Assembly (NCBI RefSeq): GCF_015062905.1
Contig: NZ_SUTK01000059.1
Span: 1-8,462, forward strand
Origin: Methanobrevibacter thaueri
GTDB lineage: Archaea > Methanobacteriota > Methanobacteria > Methanobacteriales > Methanobacteriaceae
Reading direction: 5' to 3'
DNA length: 8,462 nt
Part shown: piece by piece, positions 1-6,245 of the stretch
Layout of the letters: each line of letters opens with the position of its first letter
Numbering within the stretch: position 1 is the stretch's first letter
Program-made: the position numbers and the translations under genes
Notes under the pieces: model-generated
Databases searched by the model: none
What the model was told of the DNA's origin: nothing
What the model saw: only the letters and a program-made list of their open reading frames with translations

Positions 1-649
1 TGACGTGATGTACTATAAGGTTCCGATGATTGACGAACCTCTGTACAAGAGAAGAAAGACCCTGGAAAGCATCGTTGACACATCAGTTGACGAGATGAAC
101 CTGAGCACAATGAAAGTGGGAACCCCAGACAACATTGAAGAGATTCAGAAACTATTCGAATGGTCAATCAACGAGGGCCATGAGGGAATCATGATCAAGG
201 ACTGCTGCGAACGCTATATTCCAGGACTTAGAGGCAAAAAGATGCTCAAATACAAGGCAGAGCCTGAAACCTTGGACATGGTTGTCATCGGAGGCACATA
301 CGGCATCGGAAAAAGAGGAGATTTCGTCGGTTCATACCTTGTGGCGCTTAGGGACGAAAACAACGACTTCAAAAGCATAGCACTGGTCGGAACAGGACTT
401 GACGATGCAACACTCGAATATCTCACCGGCAGAATGAAGGAGCTTGAGATTTCAACAAAAGGCCGTGAAATCACAGTCGAACCAAAAATAGTTCTGGAAA
501 TTGCATTTTCGGAAATCGTGGAATCACCGGAGTATGAAACAGGATACTCACTGAGATTCCCTGTCGTCAAAAATATCAGAAAGGACAAAAGCCCAATGGA
601 TGCTGATACCGTTGAAAGACTGATTTCCATGTATGAAACTGGAAATTAG
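1..649 (+). CDS. lig: ATP-dependent DNA ligase, C-terminal part (5' end outside window)
   Basis: This is the C-terminal part of an archaeal/eukaryal-type ATP-dependent DNA ligase, which seals nicks using an enzyme-adenylate intermediate in replication and repair. The frame is open to the left edge (GAC at 2-4 precedes the GTG at 5-7), so the GTG is internal and the adenylation lysine motif KxDG lies upstream. Numbering from that GTG, the remnant of motif IIIa is the opening DVMYYK stretch, nucleotidyltransferase motif IV is EGIMIK (residues 60-65, bases 182-199), and motif V is MLKYK (80-84), with Met where many ligases have Trp. An OB-fold domain follows from about residue 88. The tail YSLRFPVVKNIRKDKSP (181-197) is the conserved C-terminal motif of this family. 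About 215 residues of an expected 550 or so are present. The stop is TAG at 647-649, 9 bp from the end of a convergent gene. The family call is secure. Confidence 0.93.
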   Translation, partial: DVMYYKVPMIDEPLYKRRKTLESIVDTSVDEMNLSTMKVGTPDNIEEIQKLFEWSINEGHEGIMIKDCCERYIPGLRGKKMLKYKAEPETLDMVVIGGTYGIGKRGDFVGSYLVALRDENNDFKSIALVGTGLDDATLEYLTGRMKELEISTKGREITVEPKIVLEIAFSEIVESPEYETGYSLRFPVVKNIRKDKSPMDADTVERLISMYETGN

Positions 650-658
650 CATAATTAT

Positions 659-1537
659 TCATTGAATAGACTTTTTAAGTTCCTGAAGATGCTCTCTAGA
701 GCAATTGGTGTATTTCATGATAAGTTCATCTTCAATGGAATTTTTAAGCATGTTCAGGATAATTTCATCTTCAGCTTCTATTTTACCTTTTTTAACACCT
801 TCTTTAATACCCTGATTGTATCCCGAATCAAACTCATATTCCCTTTCAGTTTGAACGAACAACTCTTCAACAGACATTTGCATACTTACCACCTCATTCA
901 AGTTATCTTTATCTTCTTTTGTCTTAACGAAATTTTCTATCTGAAAGGAGATTATCGAATCAATGACAACTCTCCTATATTCAACGATATAGTCAATTTT
1001 TTTCAGAACTCCACAAACCCTTTTAAGCATTTTCTCCTTGGAACTGTCCTTAACAGACAAAGTGACGAAAATCAAAGTCAGTTCATCCTGAACAGTGATT
1101 TTCTTATTATCATTAACTTTCTCTTCAATAGTATTTAATTTTTTGGGCAAACCCATCTTCTGGAGATACTTGATTATGGGAGCAAATACAATCGACCGCC
1201 CGATTTCAACAGCCTCCTTACACGAATCGGGATTTGCAAAACTAATGATGAAACTGTCCATGATTGTCCCAATCTCGGCAGATTTCAAATTGTTATATTC
1301 CCAAATCCTGCTTAACGTATCATCATTAATCTCCTTAACTTCAAATTCCCAGTTCTGCAATGTATTATCGTCAACCAGTGCCAGCCGGTCCAATCTCCTA
1401 TGGGTCCCATAGAGCGTATGCACTTCGGTTCCCAGTTCCCTGATGATTTTTTTGTATTCACCGAAATATTCCAGAAAATCATCACCATAAGTGGAAAACA
1501 GAATCTTGGACGTTTTGTCATACAACCCATCAATCAT
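659..1537 (-). CDS. Rpn-like PD-(D/E)XK nuclease family protein
   Basis: A 292-residue protein resembling the Rpn/transposase-31-like group of PD-(D/E)XK nucleases, often annotated as hypothetical or as a nuclease-family transposase. What is visible: a candidate core with Asp50 in RRLDRLALVDD and Glu66-x-Lys68 in WEFEVK, followed by an Arg/Tyr segment (RIWEYNN), a helical middle, and a charged C-terminal stretch GYNQGIKEGVKKGK (239-252) with Gly-x-x-x-Gly spacing. Such Gly/Lys/Glu tails before a last helical segment are typical of the family. Bacterial Rpn proteins are DNA endonucleases that promote recA-independent recombination; the role in archaea is not known to me. The ATG at 1535-1537 has GGAG (bases 1546-1549) 8 nt upstream, which supports this start. 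The gene looks more A/T-rich than its neighbours, suggesting an accessory gene. No inverted repeats or second transposase gene flank it, so mobility is not shown. Confidence 0.68.
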   Translation of the reverse strand: MIDGLYDKTSKILFSTYGDDFLEYFGEYKKIIRELGTEVHTLYGTHRRLDRLALVDDNTLQNWEFEVKEINDDTLSRIWEYNNLKSAEIGTIMDSFIISFANPDSCKEAVEIGRSIVFAPIIKYLQKMGLPKKLNTIEEKVNDNKKITVQDELTLIFVTLSVKDSSKEKMLKRVCGVLKKIDYIVEYRRVVIDSIISFQIENFVKTKEDKDNLNEVVSMQMSVEELFVQTEREYEFDSGYNQGIKEGVKKGKIEAEDEIILNMLKNSIEDELIMKYTNCSREHLQELKKSIQ

Positions 1538-1597
1538 TTTATCGGCTCCAAATATTTTTTCAAGAAAAATTTACGTAATTAACAGTTGAACGAGGAA

Positions 1598-1607
1598 TAA
1601 TAAATAG
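1598..1607 (-). promoter_or_regulatory. Possible TATA box of the Rpn-like gene
   Basis: On the minus strand this reads CTATTTATTA, preceded by an A-rich stretch that could act as a BRE. It would place transcription start near base 1576 and give a leader of roughly 35-40 nt that includes the GGAG ribosome binding site. The region is A/T-rich, so the match is weak evidence on its own. Confidence 0.3.
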
Positions 1608-1675
1608 TTTTTGTTGCAAATGAAGGCAATTTAACGCTTTGAAGTCAATATTACAATGACACTGCAAAAGTAATT

Positions 1676-1683
1676 AAAAAAAA
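1676..1683 (-). terminator. T8 run after the VUT-family transporter gene
   Basis: Eight consecutive A on the given strand are eight T on the minus strand, starting immediately after the TGA stop (1684-1686) of the transporter gene. Archaeal RNA polymerase terminates at T-runs without needing a hairpin. This, with a separate promoter candidate, suggests the nuclease gene downstream is transcribed separately. Confidence 0.5.
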
Positions 1684-2322
1684 TCAGTTGTCCGGAAGCC
1701 CTTTAACATAGCCGATTACCTGTCTGGTCAAAGGATAGACAATTATTTCATAGACTGTCTTGACGATTGCCTGAATGAATATCATTGCAATCAGAGCATC
1801 GGTAGGCATGGTTCCGAAGAATGCTATTGTGATATAGATAATCGCATCGAGACTTTCACCGAAAAATGTTGAGACTATGCATCTTACAAAGAGCTTTTTC
1901 TCATCCACTTTTTTTAGATAGACCATTACCCTTGCATTGACAAGGCTGCCCACGATATATGCGATGAATCCTGCTGTCAACAGCCTCCAGGTTGAGCCTA
2001 AAACTATGCTGAATGCCTCTGAATTCTTGAAGAATTCCGGTGCAGGCACCCATATTGTAAAGGTAAAGCAGATTACCGCAACCAGATTCATGAAAAATCC
2101 CAAAAGAATTACCCTTCGTGCCTTTTCATAGCCGTACACCTCAGCCAAGAGGTCATTGATGATGTATACCACCGGGAAGATTATGACTCCGCATGGCAGG
2201 GCAAATGAGAAAAATGAGAATGTCTTGCCGGCAATTATATTTGACACTATCAGGCATGCGGTGAAGACACCTGATATGATTGCATACAGGTCGGTCTTTG
2301 TCAGATTTTCAAACATGAACAT
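1684..2322 (-). CDS. VUT family (YhhQ-like) queuosine/archaeosine precursor transporter
   Basis: A 212-residue integral membrane protein of the VUT/YhhQ family. The family signature FPVVYIINDLLAEVYGYEKARR (about 49-70, with Asp57 and Glu61 in a membrane segment) is clear, as is the second conserved block STFFGESLDAIIYI (151-164). About six hydrophobic helices are seen: roughly 11-31, 36-56, 69-92, 110-132, 145-168 and 176-199. E. coli YhhQ imports the 7-deazaguanine precursors preQ0/preQ1. Archaea use preQ0 to make archaeosine at tRNA position 15, so preQ0 uptake is the likely role by inference. Two in-frame ATGs compete, at 2320-2322 and 2314-2316. Neither has a Shine-Dalgarno, and a TATA-like box centred near 2343 lies about 27 nt before the second, so a 210-residue product from a leaderless mRNA is possible. 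The gene is divergent from the OB-fold gene. Confidence 0.85.
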   Translation of the reverse strand: MFMFENLTKTDLYAIISGVFTACLIVSNIIAGKTFSFFSFALPCGVIIFPVVYIINDLLAEVYGYEKARRVILLGFFMNLVAVICFTFTIWVPAPEFFKNSEAFSIVLGSTWRLLTAGFIAYIVGSLVNARVMVYLKKVDEKKLFVRCIVSTFFGESLDAIIYITIAFFGTMPTDALIAMIFIQAIVKTVYEIIVYPLTRQVIGYVKGLPDN

Positions 2323-2337
2323 AGTATATTTTCAATC

Positions 2338-2348
2338 TTAAATAAATT
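2338..2348 (-). promoter_or_regulatory. TATA-like box for the VUT transporter gene
   Basis: The minus strand reads AATTTATTTAA. Its centre is 21 nt from the first ATG (2322) and about 27 nt from the second (2316). The latter is the spacing expected for a leaderless archaeal transcript, and no Shine-Dalgarno is present for either ATG. The same A/T block could also serve the divergent gene, so direction is uncertain. Confidence 0.4.
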
Positions 2349-2370
2349 TTACAATCTGAAATCCTATCGC

Positions 2371-2376
2371 CTATAT
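2371..2376 (+). promoter_or_regulatory. TATA-like box for the OB-fold gene
   Basis: CTATAT lies about 27 nt before the ATG at 2402, a distance that would give a leaderless mRNA. The only purine-rich stretch near the start (TGGA, 2395-2398) is too close to the ATG to be a normal ribosome binding site. The sequence just upstream is not a good BRE. The A/T block at 2338-2350 is the alternative promoter. Confidence 0.35.
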
Positions 2377-2401
2377 CTGTCCCGAAATCCAAACTGGAAT
2401 T

Positions 2402-2800
2402 ATGGAAATCACAGATGACAAACTATTGAAAATCGCACTCATAACTTCCCTTATTGGAATAATAGGGCTGATAGCCTTTACGCCAACAATCGAGGTTAAG
2501 CAAGTCGACATAAAGGACATAAACCGTGGAATGATTGACGAAGAGGTTAGGGTTGACGGAGTGATAAGCGATGTTGCCCAGTCAAAGTCGAAGACCAGCT
2601 ACTTTTTAACAATAAATGACGGCGAAGCCCAGATACAGCTGATTATCTTTGAAAGCCAGGTTGCAGAAATACAGTCCAGAAACATGGGCATCGAGGACTT
2701 CAGGGACCATAAGGTAGAGGTCGTCGGAACCGTCACCCAGTACAACTCCGAGATGGAACTGGTTCTGTCAAATGGGGACAGCCTTAGGATGGTGAACTAA
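2402..2800 (+). CDS. Membrane-anchored OB-fold nucleic-acid-binding-like protein
   Basis: A 132-residue protein with one N-terminal hydrophobic segment (about residues 10-27) and a single OB-fold-like domain (about 47-131). The domain pattern EVRVDGVISDV...YFLTINDGEAQIQLIIF...KVEVVGTVTQYNSEMELVL matches the five-strand tRNA-anti/ExoVII-type OB fold. These domains commonly bind single-stranded nucleic acid, but there is no fused catalytic domain and I do not recognise a specific function. Charges around the hydrophobic segment do not settle the topology, so the OB domain may face either side of the membrane. There is no lipobox cysteine and no obvious signal-peptidase site. The ATG at 2402 is the only ATG near the hydrophobic segment and lacks a good Shine-Dalgarno. 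glmM follows on the same strand after 62 bp containing a T5 run and TATA-like sequence, so co-transcription is uncertain. Confidence 0.7.
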   Translation: MEITDDKLLKIALITSLIGIIGLIAFTPTIEVKQVDIKDINRGMIDEEVRVDGVISDVAQSKSKTSYFLTINDGEAQIQLIIFESQVAEIQSRNMGIEDFRDHKVEVVGTVTQYNSEMELVLSNGDSLRMVN

Positions 2801-2806
2801 CAATAT

Positions 2807-2816
2807 CTTTTTATTA
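2807..2816 (+). promoter_or_regulatory. T-run/TATA-like sequence ahead of glmM
   Basis: The stretch CTTTTTATTA (2807-2816) lies just after the OB-fold gene. It could end that transcript (T5 at 2808-2812) or act as a TATA box for glmM, giving a start near 2838 and a leader of about 25 nt that contains the AAAAGGAA ribosome binding site at 2848-2855. A second A/T block (2831-2845) is too close to the ATG unless the mRNA were leaderless, which the ribosome binding site argues against. Confidence 0.35.
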
Positions 2817-2862
2817 ATCAAAATTCAAAAATAATATAAATAAATTTAAAAGGAATTTAAAC

Positions 2863-4227
2863 ATGTCTGATAAAAAAAGATTATTCGGAACATTTGGAGT
2901 CAGAAGAACAGCAAATGATGTCCTGACTCCTGAATTTGCATCAAGACTTGCAGCATGTTACGGCACATTGGTTAAAGGAACCGTGGCTGTCGGTGGAGAT
3001 ACAAGAACTTCCACCCTTATGCTTAAACAGGCAGTGACTGCAGGCCTTTTGTCAAGCGGATGTGACGTGGTGGATTTGGGAATACTGCCTACTCCCGGCG
3101 TTCAGTATGCAGTTCGCAAATACTATGACGGCGGAGTGATGATTACAGCTTCACACAACCCTCCACAATATAACGGACTCAAGTTCTTAGATGAAGACGG
3201 TATAGGTATACCTGACGAAATGGACCTTGAAATTGAAAGATTATACTTTGACGCCGAGCCTGACCGTGTGGAATTCCATGAAATCGGCGAGCTTTACCAA
3301 AACGACAAGATAATTGACGAATATGTCGATGAAGCGGTTTCCAAGGTGGATGTGGAAGCCATCCGAGAAGCCAACCTGAAAGTTGTCGTGGACTGCGGAT
3401 CCGGTGCGGGCTGCTTTACAGCACCTTATCTCATTAGAAAACTGGGCTGCGACGTGACAACCCTGAACTCACAGCCTGACGGATTTTTCCCGGGACGTAA
3501 CCCTGAACCTATCGAGGAAAACCTTCAGGAACTGATTCGCGTCGTGAAGGAACTCAATGCAGACATCGGCCTTGCACATGACGGCGATGCGGACAGAACC
3601 ATCTGCATCGACGAGAAGGGAAACTTCGTTTTGGGCGACAAGACATTCACCCTTGTTGAAAAGAATATGCTTAAGGAAAACAATGGCGGAATAATCGTCA
3701 CCACCGTTGCAACCTCACAGGCAATCTATGATGTTGCCGAAGAGAACAACGGTGAAGTAATAGCTACTGCCGTTGGAGACCTGCTTGTTGCACGTAAACT
3801 CAAGGATGAGGATGGACTCTTCGGTGGAGAGGAAAACGGCGGTTTGATTTTCCCTGACTTTGTCTATGGAAGGGATGCGGTCATGACCGTTGCAAAAATT
3901 CTGGAAATCGTTGCAAAAGAGAAAAAGCCCCTCTCCGAACTGGTGGCTGAACTTCCTGTATACTATGCAAGCAAAACAAAAGTCGCATGTCCGGACGATG
4001 AAAAGGAATTCGTCATGTCCAGCATCGCTGAGGAAATTCAGACAACAACCGACTTTGAACTTGATTTGACAGACGGCGTTAAAATCCTGAAAGAAGATGG
4101 TTGGGTAATTATCAGACCTTCCGGAACCGAACCGATCTTCAGATGCTTTGCCGAGTCAGACTCACAGGAAAAAGCGGATGAAATGACCGAATGGGGATTA
4201 GGTTTAATCGAAAAATACAAAAAATGA
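2863..4227 (+). CDS. glmM: Phosphoglucosamine mutase (archaeal GlmM)
   Basis: A 454-residue alpha-D-phosphohexomutase converting glucosamine-6-phosphate to glucosamine-1-phosphate for UDP-GlcNAc synthesis in the cytoplasm. All four family motifs are intact: the phosphoserine loop TASHNPP (95-101, Ser97), the metal loop DGDADR (240-245), the sugar-binding loop GGEENGG (321-327) and the phosphate-binding loop RPSGTEP (418-424). Length is normal. The N-terminus LFGTFGVRR and the GGEENGGLIFPDF form are those of archaeal GlmM rather than bacterial GlmM or a general phosphomannomutase. Some activity on phosphoglucose or phosphomannose cannot be excluded, since archaeal members can be promiscuous. 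The ATG has AAAAGGAA about 7 nt upstream. The product would feed GlmU, whose gene is at the right end of the window on the other strand. In Methanobacteriales UDP-GlcNAc feeds pseudomurein. The stop is TGA, followed by a T-rich terminator. Confidence 0.95.
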   Translation: MSDKKRLFGTFGVRRTANDVLTPEFASRLAACYGTLVKGTVAVGGDTRTSTLMLKQAVTAGLLSSGCDVVDLGILPTPGVQYAVRKYYDGGVMITASHNPPQYNGLKFLDEDGIGIPDEMDLEIERLYFDAEPDRVEFHEIGELYQNDKIIDEYVDEAVSKVDVEAIREANLKVVVDCGSGAGCFTAPYLIRKLGCDVTTLNSQPDGFFPGRNPEPIEENLQELIRVVKELNADIGLAHDGDADRTICIDEKGNFVLGDKTFTLVEKNMLKENNGGIIVTTVATSQAIYDVAEENNGEVIATAVGDLLVARKLKDEDGLFGGEENGGLIFPDFVYGRDAVMTVAKILEIVAKEKKPLSELVAELPVYYASKTKVACPDDEKEFVMSSIAEEIQTTTDFELDLTDGVKILKEDGWVIIRPSGTEPIFRCFAESDSQEKADEMTEWGLGLIEKYKK

Positions 4228-4245
4228 TTAAGCATTTCTCACCCA

Positions 4246-4262
4246 TTTTTTCTTTTTATTTT
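4246..4262 (+). terminator. T-rich terminator after glmM
   Basis: Three T-runs of six, five and four, broken by single bases, start 18 nt after the glmM stop. This is the usual form of an archaeal intrinsic terminator. No stable hairpin precedes it, and none is required. Confidence 0.65.
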
Positions 4263-4316
4263 ACTTCAAAAAACGATTAATTAAATACTATTTTTCAATG
4301 ATAATTTTAATTTAGT

Positions 4317-4335
4317 GATAGCTATCTTTAAGATA
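4317..4335. repeat. Two overlapping short palindromes in the convergent spacer
   Basis: A perfect 10-bp palindrome GATAGCTATC (4317-4326) overlaps an inverted repeat TATCTT-T-AAGATA (4323-4335), the two sharing TATC. They sit between the terminators of glmM and of the ASCH-TPR gene, away from any start codon. An A/T-rich chance occurrence, a protein site or a small hairpin are all possible. The rest of the 4228-4391 spacer shows only terminator T-runs and A/T-rich sequence. Confidence 0.3.
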
Positions 4336-4349
4336 ATGAACTTCTCTGT

Positions 4350-4356
4350 AAAAAAA
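4350..4356 (-). terminator. T7 run after the ASCH-TPR gene
   Basis: Seven A on the given strand give T7 on the minus strand, 35 nt beyond the stop of the ASCH-TPR gene. This is the probable end of the five-gene minus-strand operon. Confidence 0.45.
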
Positions 4357-4391
4357 TAGAAATTGCGAAGCGATAATCTACATGAGAACAT

Positions 4392-5528
4392 CTAAAAGTA
4401 TTCCAAACATTCCTCTTTGAGGAAAAACGCATCCTCATTGTCTGGACTTCTAAGCAAAACCTTGTTGAAACTGTCAACAGCCTCTTCAAACTTGCCCAAT
4501 TCCATCAATACGACACCTTTATTTAGCAAGAAGTCAATATTATTTTTTTCAAGGTCAATAGCCTTGTTGAAGCATTCCAAAGCCTCATCGAATTTTCCCA
4601 AATCAATATATGCATTGCCCATCCTATTGATTGCGGAAGCATCCACTTCAGAATCATCAAGACACACTTCAACCGCCTTGTCGAATGATTCGATGGCCTC
4701 CTCAAGCATTCCCATGTCGCTCAAGAGGTTTCCGCGTGAATTCCAAACCTCGGGGTTTTCACCGTCGATGACAATCAGCTTGTCGTAGACCCTGAGCGCA
4801 TCATCATACCTGCCAAGCATCTCAAGAATGAATCCCCTCCAATAGAGAACGATCGGACTGCTCGGACGATAATTGTAAGCGAGGTTGCTCACCTTCAGCG
4901 CCTCATTGATATTGCCCGAATTCAAAAGGGCGATTGCCTTGTTGTTTAGAATATAAATGTTGGCCGGCTCATATTCCAAGGCCTTGTCGTAGCACTCGAT
5001 GGCCTCAATGAATTTCCCAAGCCTGGACAGGTTGTCCCCCTGCTTGTTCAAAAGGTATATGTCATGAGGGTCCAGCCTAAGTGCCGCATCATAGCACATT
5101 GTTGACTTGTCGAACTTGCCGCTGTCAAACAGGATGTCCGCCCTTTTGGTGATCATGGCCTTTTCATCTATCTTGTCCCCTCTCCAATCATCTATGGGGA
5201 TTTTCTCAAAATAGATTATCTGGAACTCATCATTGGGGTCGATGCGTCCGCCATACATCTTTTTAAATTCTCTCAGCATGTCCTTGGAGTCCTTAAATCC
5301 CTCCTCGACAGCAAGCTCGTCATTGTCCTTGATTTCGGAAAACGGAACGGTTTCAACACCGGTTACAAAAGCCTCAAAAATCTTCATTTTCTCTTTTGAA
5401 ACCAGATTCCAATAGCAATATAATCTGTCTCCAACCTTAAGCGGAGTTTTCCATGCCTTACGTATGGTGCGTGTCTTCTTACCTGTAATCACATCAATAT
5501 CATTACTTGAAAACGACAGAATCGGCAT
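4392..5528 (-). CDS. ASCH domain-TPR repeat fusion protein
   Basis: A 378-residue soluble protein with two parts. Residues 1 to about 110 form an ASCH domain (PUA-like fold): the signature GKKTRTIR is at 16-23, followed by LKVGDRLYCYW, an EEGF segment near 75-78 and a closing strand FQIIYFEKI. ASCH domains bind RNA or act on modified nucleosides. E. coli YqfB hydrolyses N4-acetylcytidine and, as I recall, uses Lys, Thr and Glu residues that match Lys18, Thr21 and Glu76 here. Residues 123-364 form about seven TPR units of 33-34 residues (repeated Gly-Lys-Phe-x-Glu-Ala and Ala-x-x-x-x-Pro patterns), a protein-binding scaffold. The start is taken as the ATG at 5526-5528, with GGAG (5537-5540) 8 nt upstream. 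The GTG at 5537 overlaps that site and is unlikely. This is the last gene of the operon. The role is unknown: it may be a modified-base hydrolase or an RNA-binding adaptor. Confidence 0.82.
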   Translation of the reverse strand: MPILSFSSNDIDVITGKKTRTIRKAWKTPLKVGDRLYCYWNLVSKEKMKIFEAFVTGVETVPFSEIKDNDELAVEEGFKDSKDMLREFKKMYGGRIDPNDEFQIIYFEKIPIDDWRGDKIDEKAMITKRADILFDSGKFDKSTMCYDAALRLDPHDIYLLNKQGDNLSRLGKFIEAIECYDKALEYEPANIYILNNKAIALLNSGNINEALKVSNLAYNYRPSSPIVLYWRGFILEMLGRYDDALRVYDKLIVIDGENPEVWNSRGNLLSDMGMLEEAIESFDKAVEVCLDDSEVDASAINRMGNAYIDLGKFDEALECFNKAIDLEKNNIDFLLNKGVVLMELGKFEEAVDSFNKVLLRSPDNEDAFFLKEECLEYF

Positions 5529-5536
5529 ACAAAACA

Positions 5537-5541
5537 CTCCC
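5537..5541 (-). promoter_or_regulatory. Ribosome binding site that fixes the ASCH-TPR start
   Basis: The minus strand reads GGGAG, its first G being the last base of the nrdG stop TAG. It lies 8 nt before the ATG at 5528, the same spacing as the GGAG of the Rpn-like gene. The upstream GTG (5535-5537) begins with the last G of this site, so it should not be the start codon. Confidence 0.7.
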
Positions 5542-6245
5542 TAAATTACCTGCTCTCCAAATTCCCCTGACTTGACCTTAACGATGCCCTTGAAATACGG
5601 CTTGACTTCACGGGCCAAATCGGCCAGGTCGTGAGGGTTAGGAACCTCCACCTTCTCAAGGGCAGGGTCCAGAACATTCTTATTTCTAAACTGCTGAATG
5701 GTATAAACATCAGCCTCAATCTCATCAACAAGATTCATAATGTCTTTTTTAGTGTGCAATGTCGGAACATAAGTTGTTCTAACTTCCAGGTGAACTCCTG
5801 CTTCATTTATTAGGTCCATTGATTTCTTTACTTGAAAACCAACGTTTGCTCCTGTTATCTTCCGGTATTTTGAAAATGTTGTTTTTACGTCAAGTGAAAC
5901 ATAATCCAGCAAATCCAAGTCAAGGATCTTTTTAAGGTTGTCCGGATAAATTCCGCTTGTGTCGAGTTTTGTCTTAAGGCCGATTTTGCGAACATACTTT
6001 AATATTTCAATTACTGCATCTGTCTGTACTAAGGGTTCTCCACCTGAAATCACAATAGCATCTAAAAAATCAGCTGATGAATCGATTTCCTGAGATATCT
6101 CTTCAAATGATTTTTCAGTATTATCCTCCAAAAGCTCCACATTATGGCAGTATCTGCAAGCCAAGGGACATTTTGACATGAAAAAAACCAGGCTCATATT
6201 GCCGTGGAACTCGACAGAAGATATTACGCTACCGCCTACATACAT
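5541..6245 (-). CDS. nrdG: Anaerobic ribonucleoside-triphosphate reductase activating protein (radical SAM)
   Basis: A 234-residue radical SAM enzyme. The [4Fe-4S] cluster motif CxxxCxxC is complete at Cys26, Cys30 and Cys33 (KCPLACRYCHN), and ISGGEP (66-71) is the SAM-binding GGE motif. KLDTSG and DYVSLDVKT further on fit the activase barrel. The overall form, with a short N-terminus (MYVGGSVISSVEFHG) and YCHN, is the NrdG2 type. NrdG makes the glycyl radical on NrdD, the class III reductase that supplies dNTPs in strict anaerobes. No nrdD gene is in the window, so the partner is inferred from family. Activation of another glycyl-radical enzyme is the alternative. The ATG overlaps the hisC stop as TAATG, with GAGG (6256-6259) 10 nt upstream, so translation is probably coupled to hisC. 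Confidence 0.85.
   Translation of the reverse strand: MYVGGSVISSVEFHGNMSLVFFMSKCPLACRYCHNVELLEDNTEKSFEEISQEIDSSADFLDAIVISGGEPLVQTDAVIEILKYVRKIGLKTKLDTSGIYPDNLKKILDLDLLDYVSLDVKTTFSKYRKITGANVGFQVKKSMDLINEAGVHLEVRTTYVPTLHTKKDIMNLVDEIEADVYTIQQFRNKNVLDPALEKVEVPNPHDLADLAREVKPYFKGIVKVKSGEFGEQVI

Noticed and set aside
5..10. GTG/ATG as the start of the ligase fragment
   Set aside because: The frame is open to the left edge and ligase motif I must lie upstream, so these are internal codons.
214..630. Open frame of 138 codons on - opposite the ligase
   Set aside because: Ser/Pro-rich antisense shadow of a well-conserved gene.
672..676. T5 run as terminator of the ligase gene
   Set aside because: It lies inside the convergent nuclease gene and is short; five T are common here by chance.
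662..1138. Open frame of 158 codons on + opposite the nuclease gene
   Set aside because: It is Phe/Ile/Asn-rich antisense of an A/T-rich gene, with no ribosome binding site or recognisable domain.
1644..1660. Inverted repeat GTCA...TGAC between the transporter and nuclease genes
   Set aside because: Only 4 bp of pairing; not distinguishable from chance.
4228..4391. Possible small RNA gene in the convergent spacer
   Set aside because: I see T-runs, short palindromes and A/T-rich sequence, but no convincing promoter plus stable fold.
5535..5537. GTG as the start of the ASCH-TPR gene (381 residues)
   Set aside because: The GTG overlaps the GGGAG ribosome binding site; the ATG 9 nt downstream has ideal spacing.
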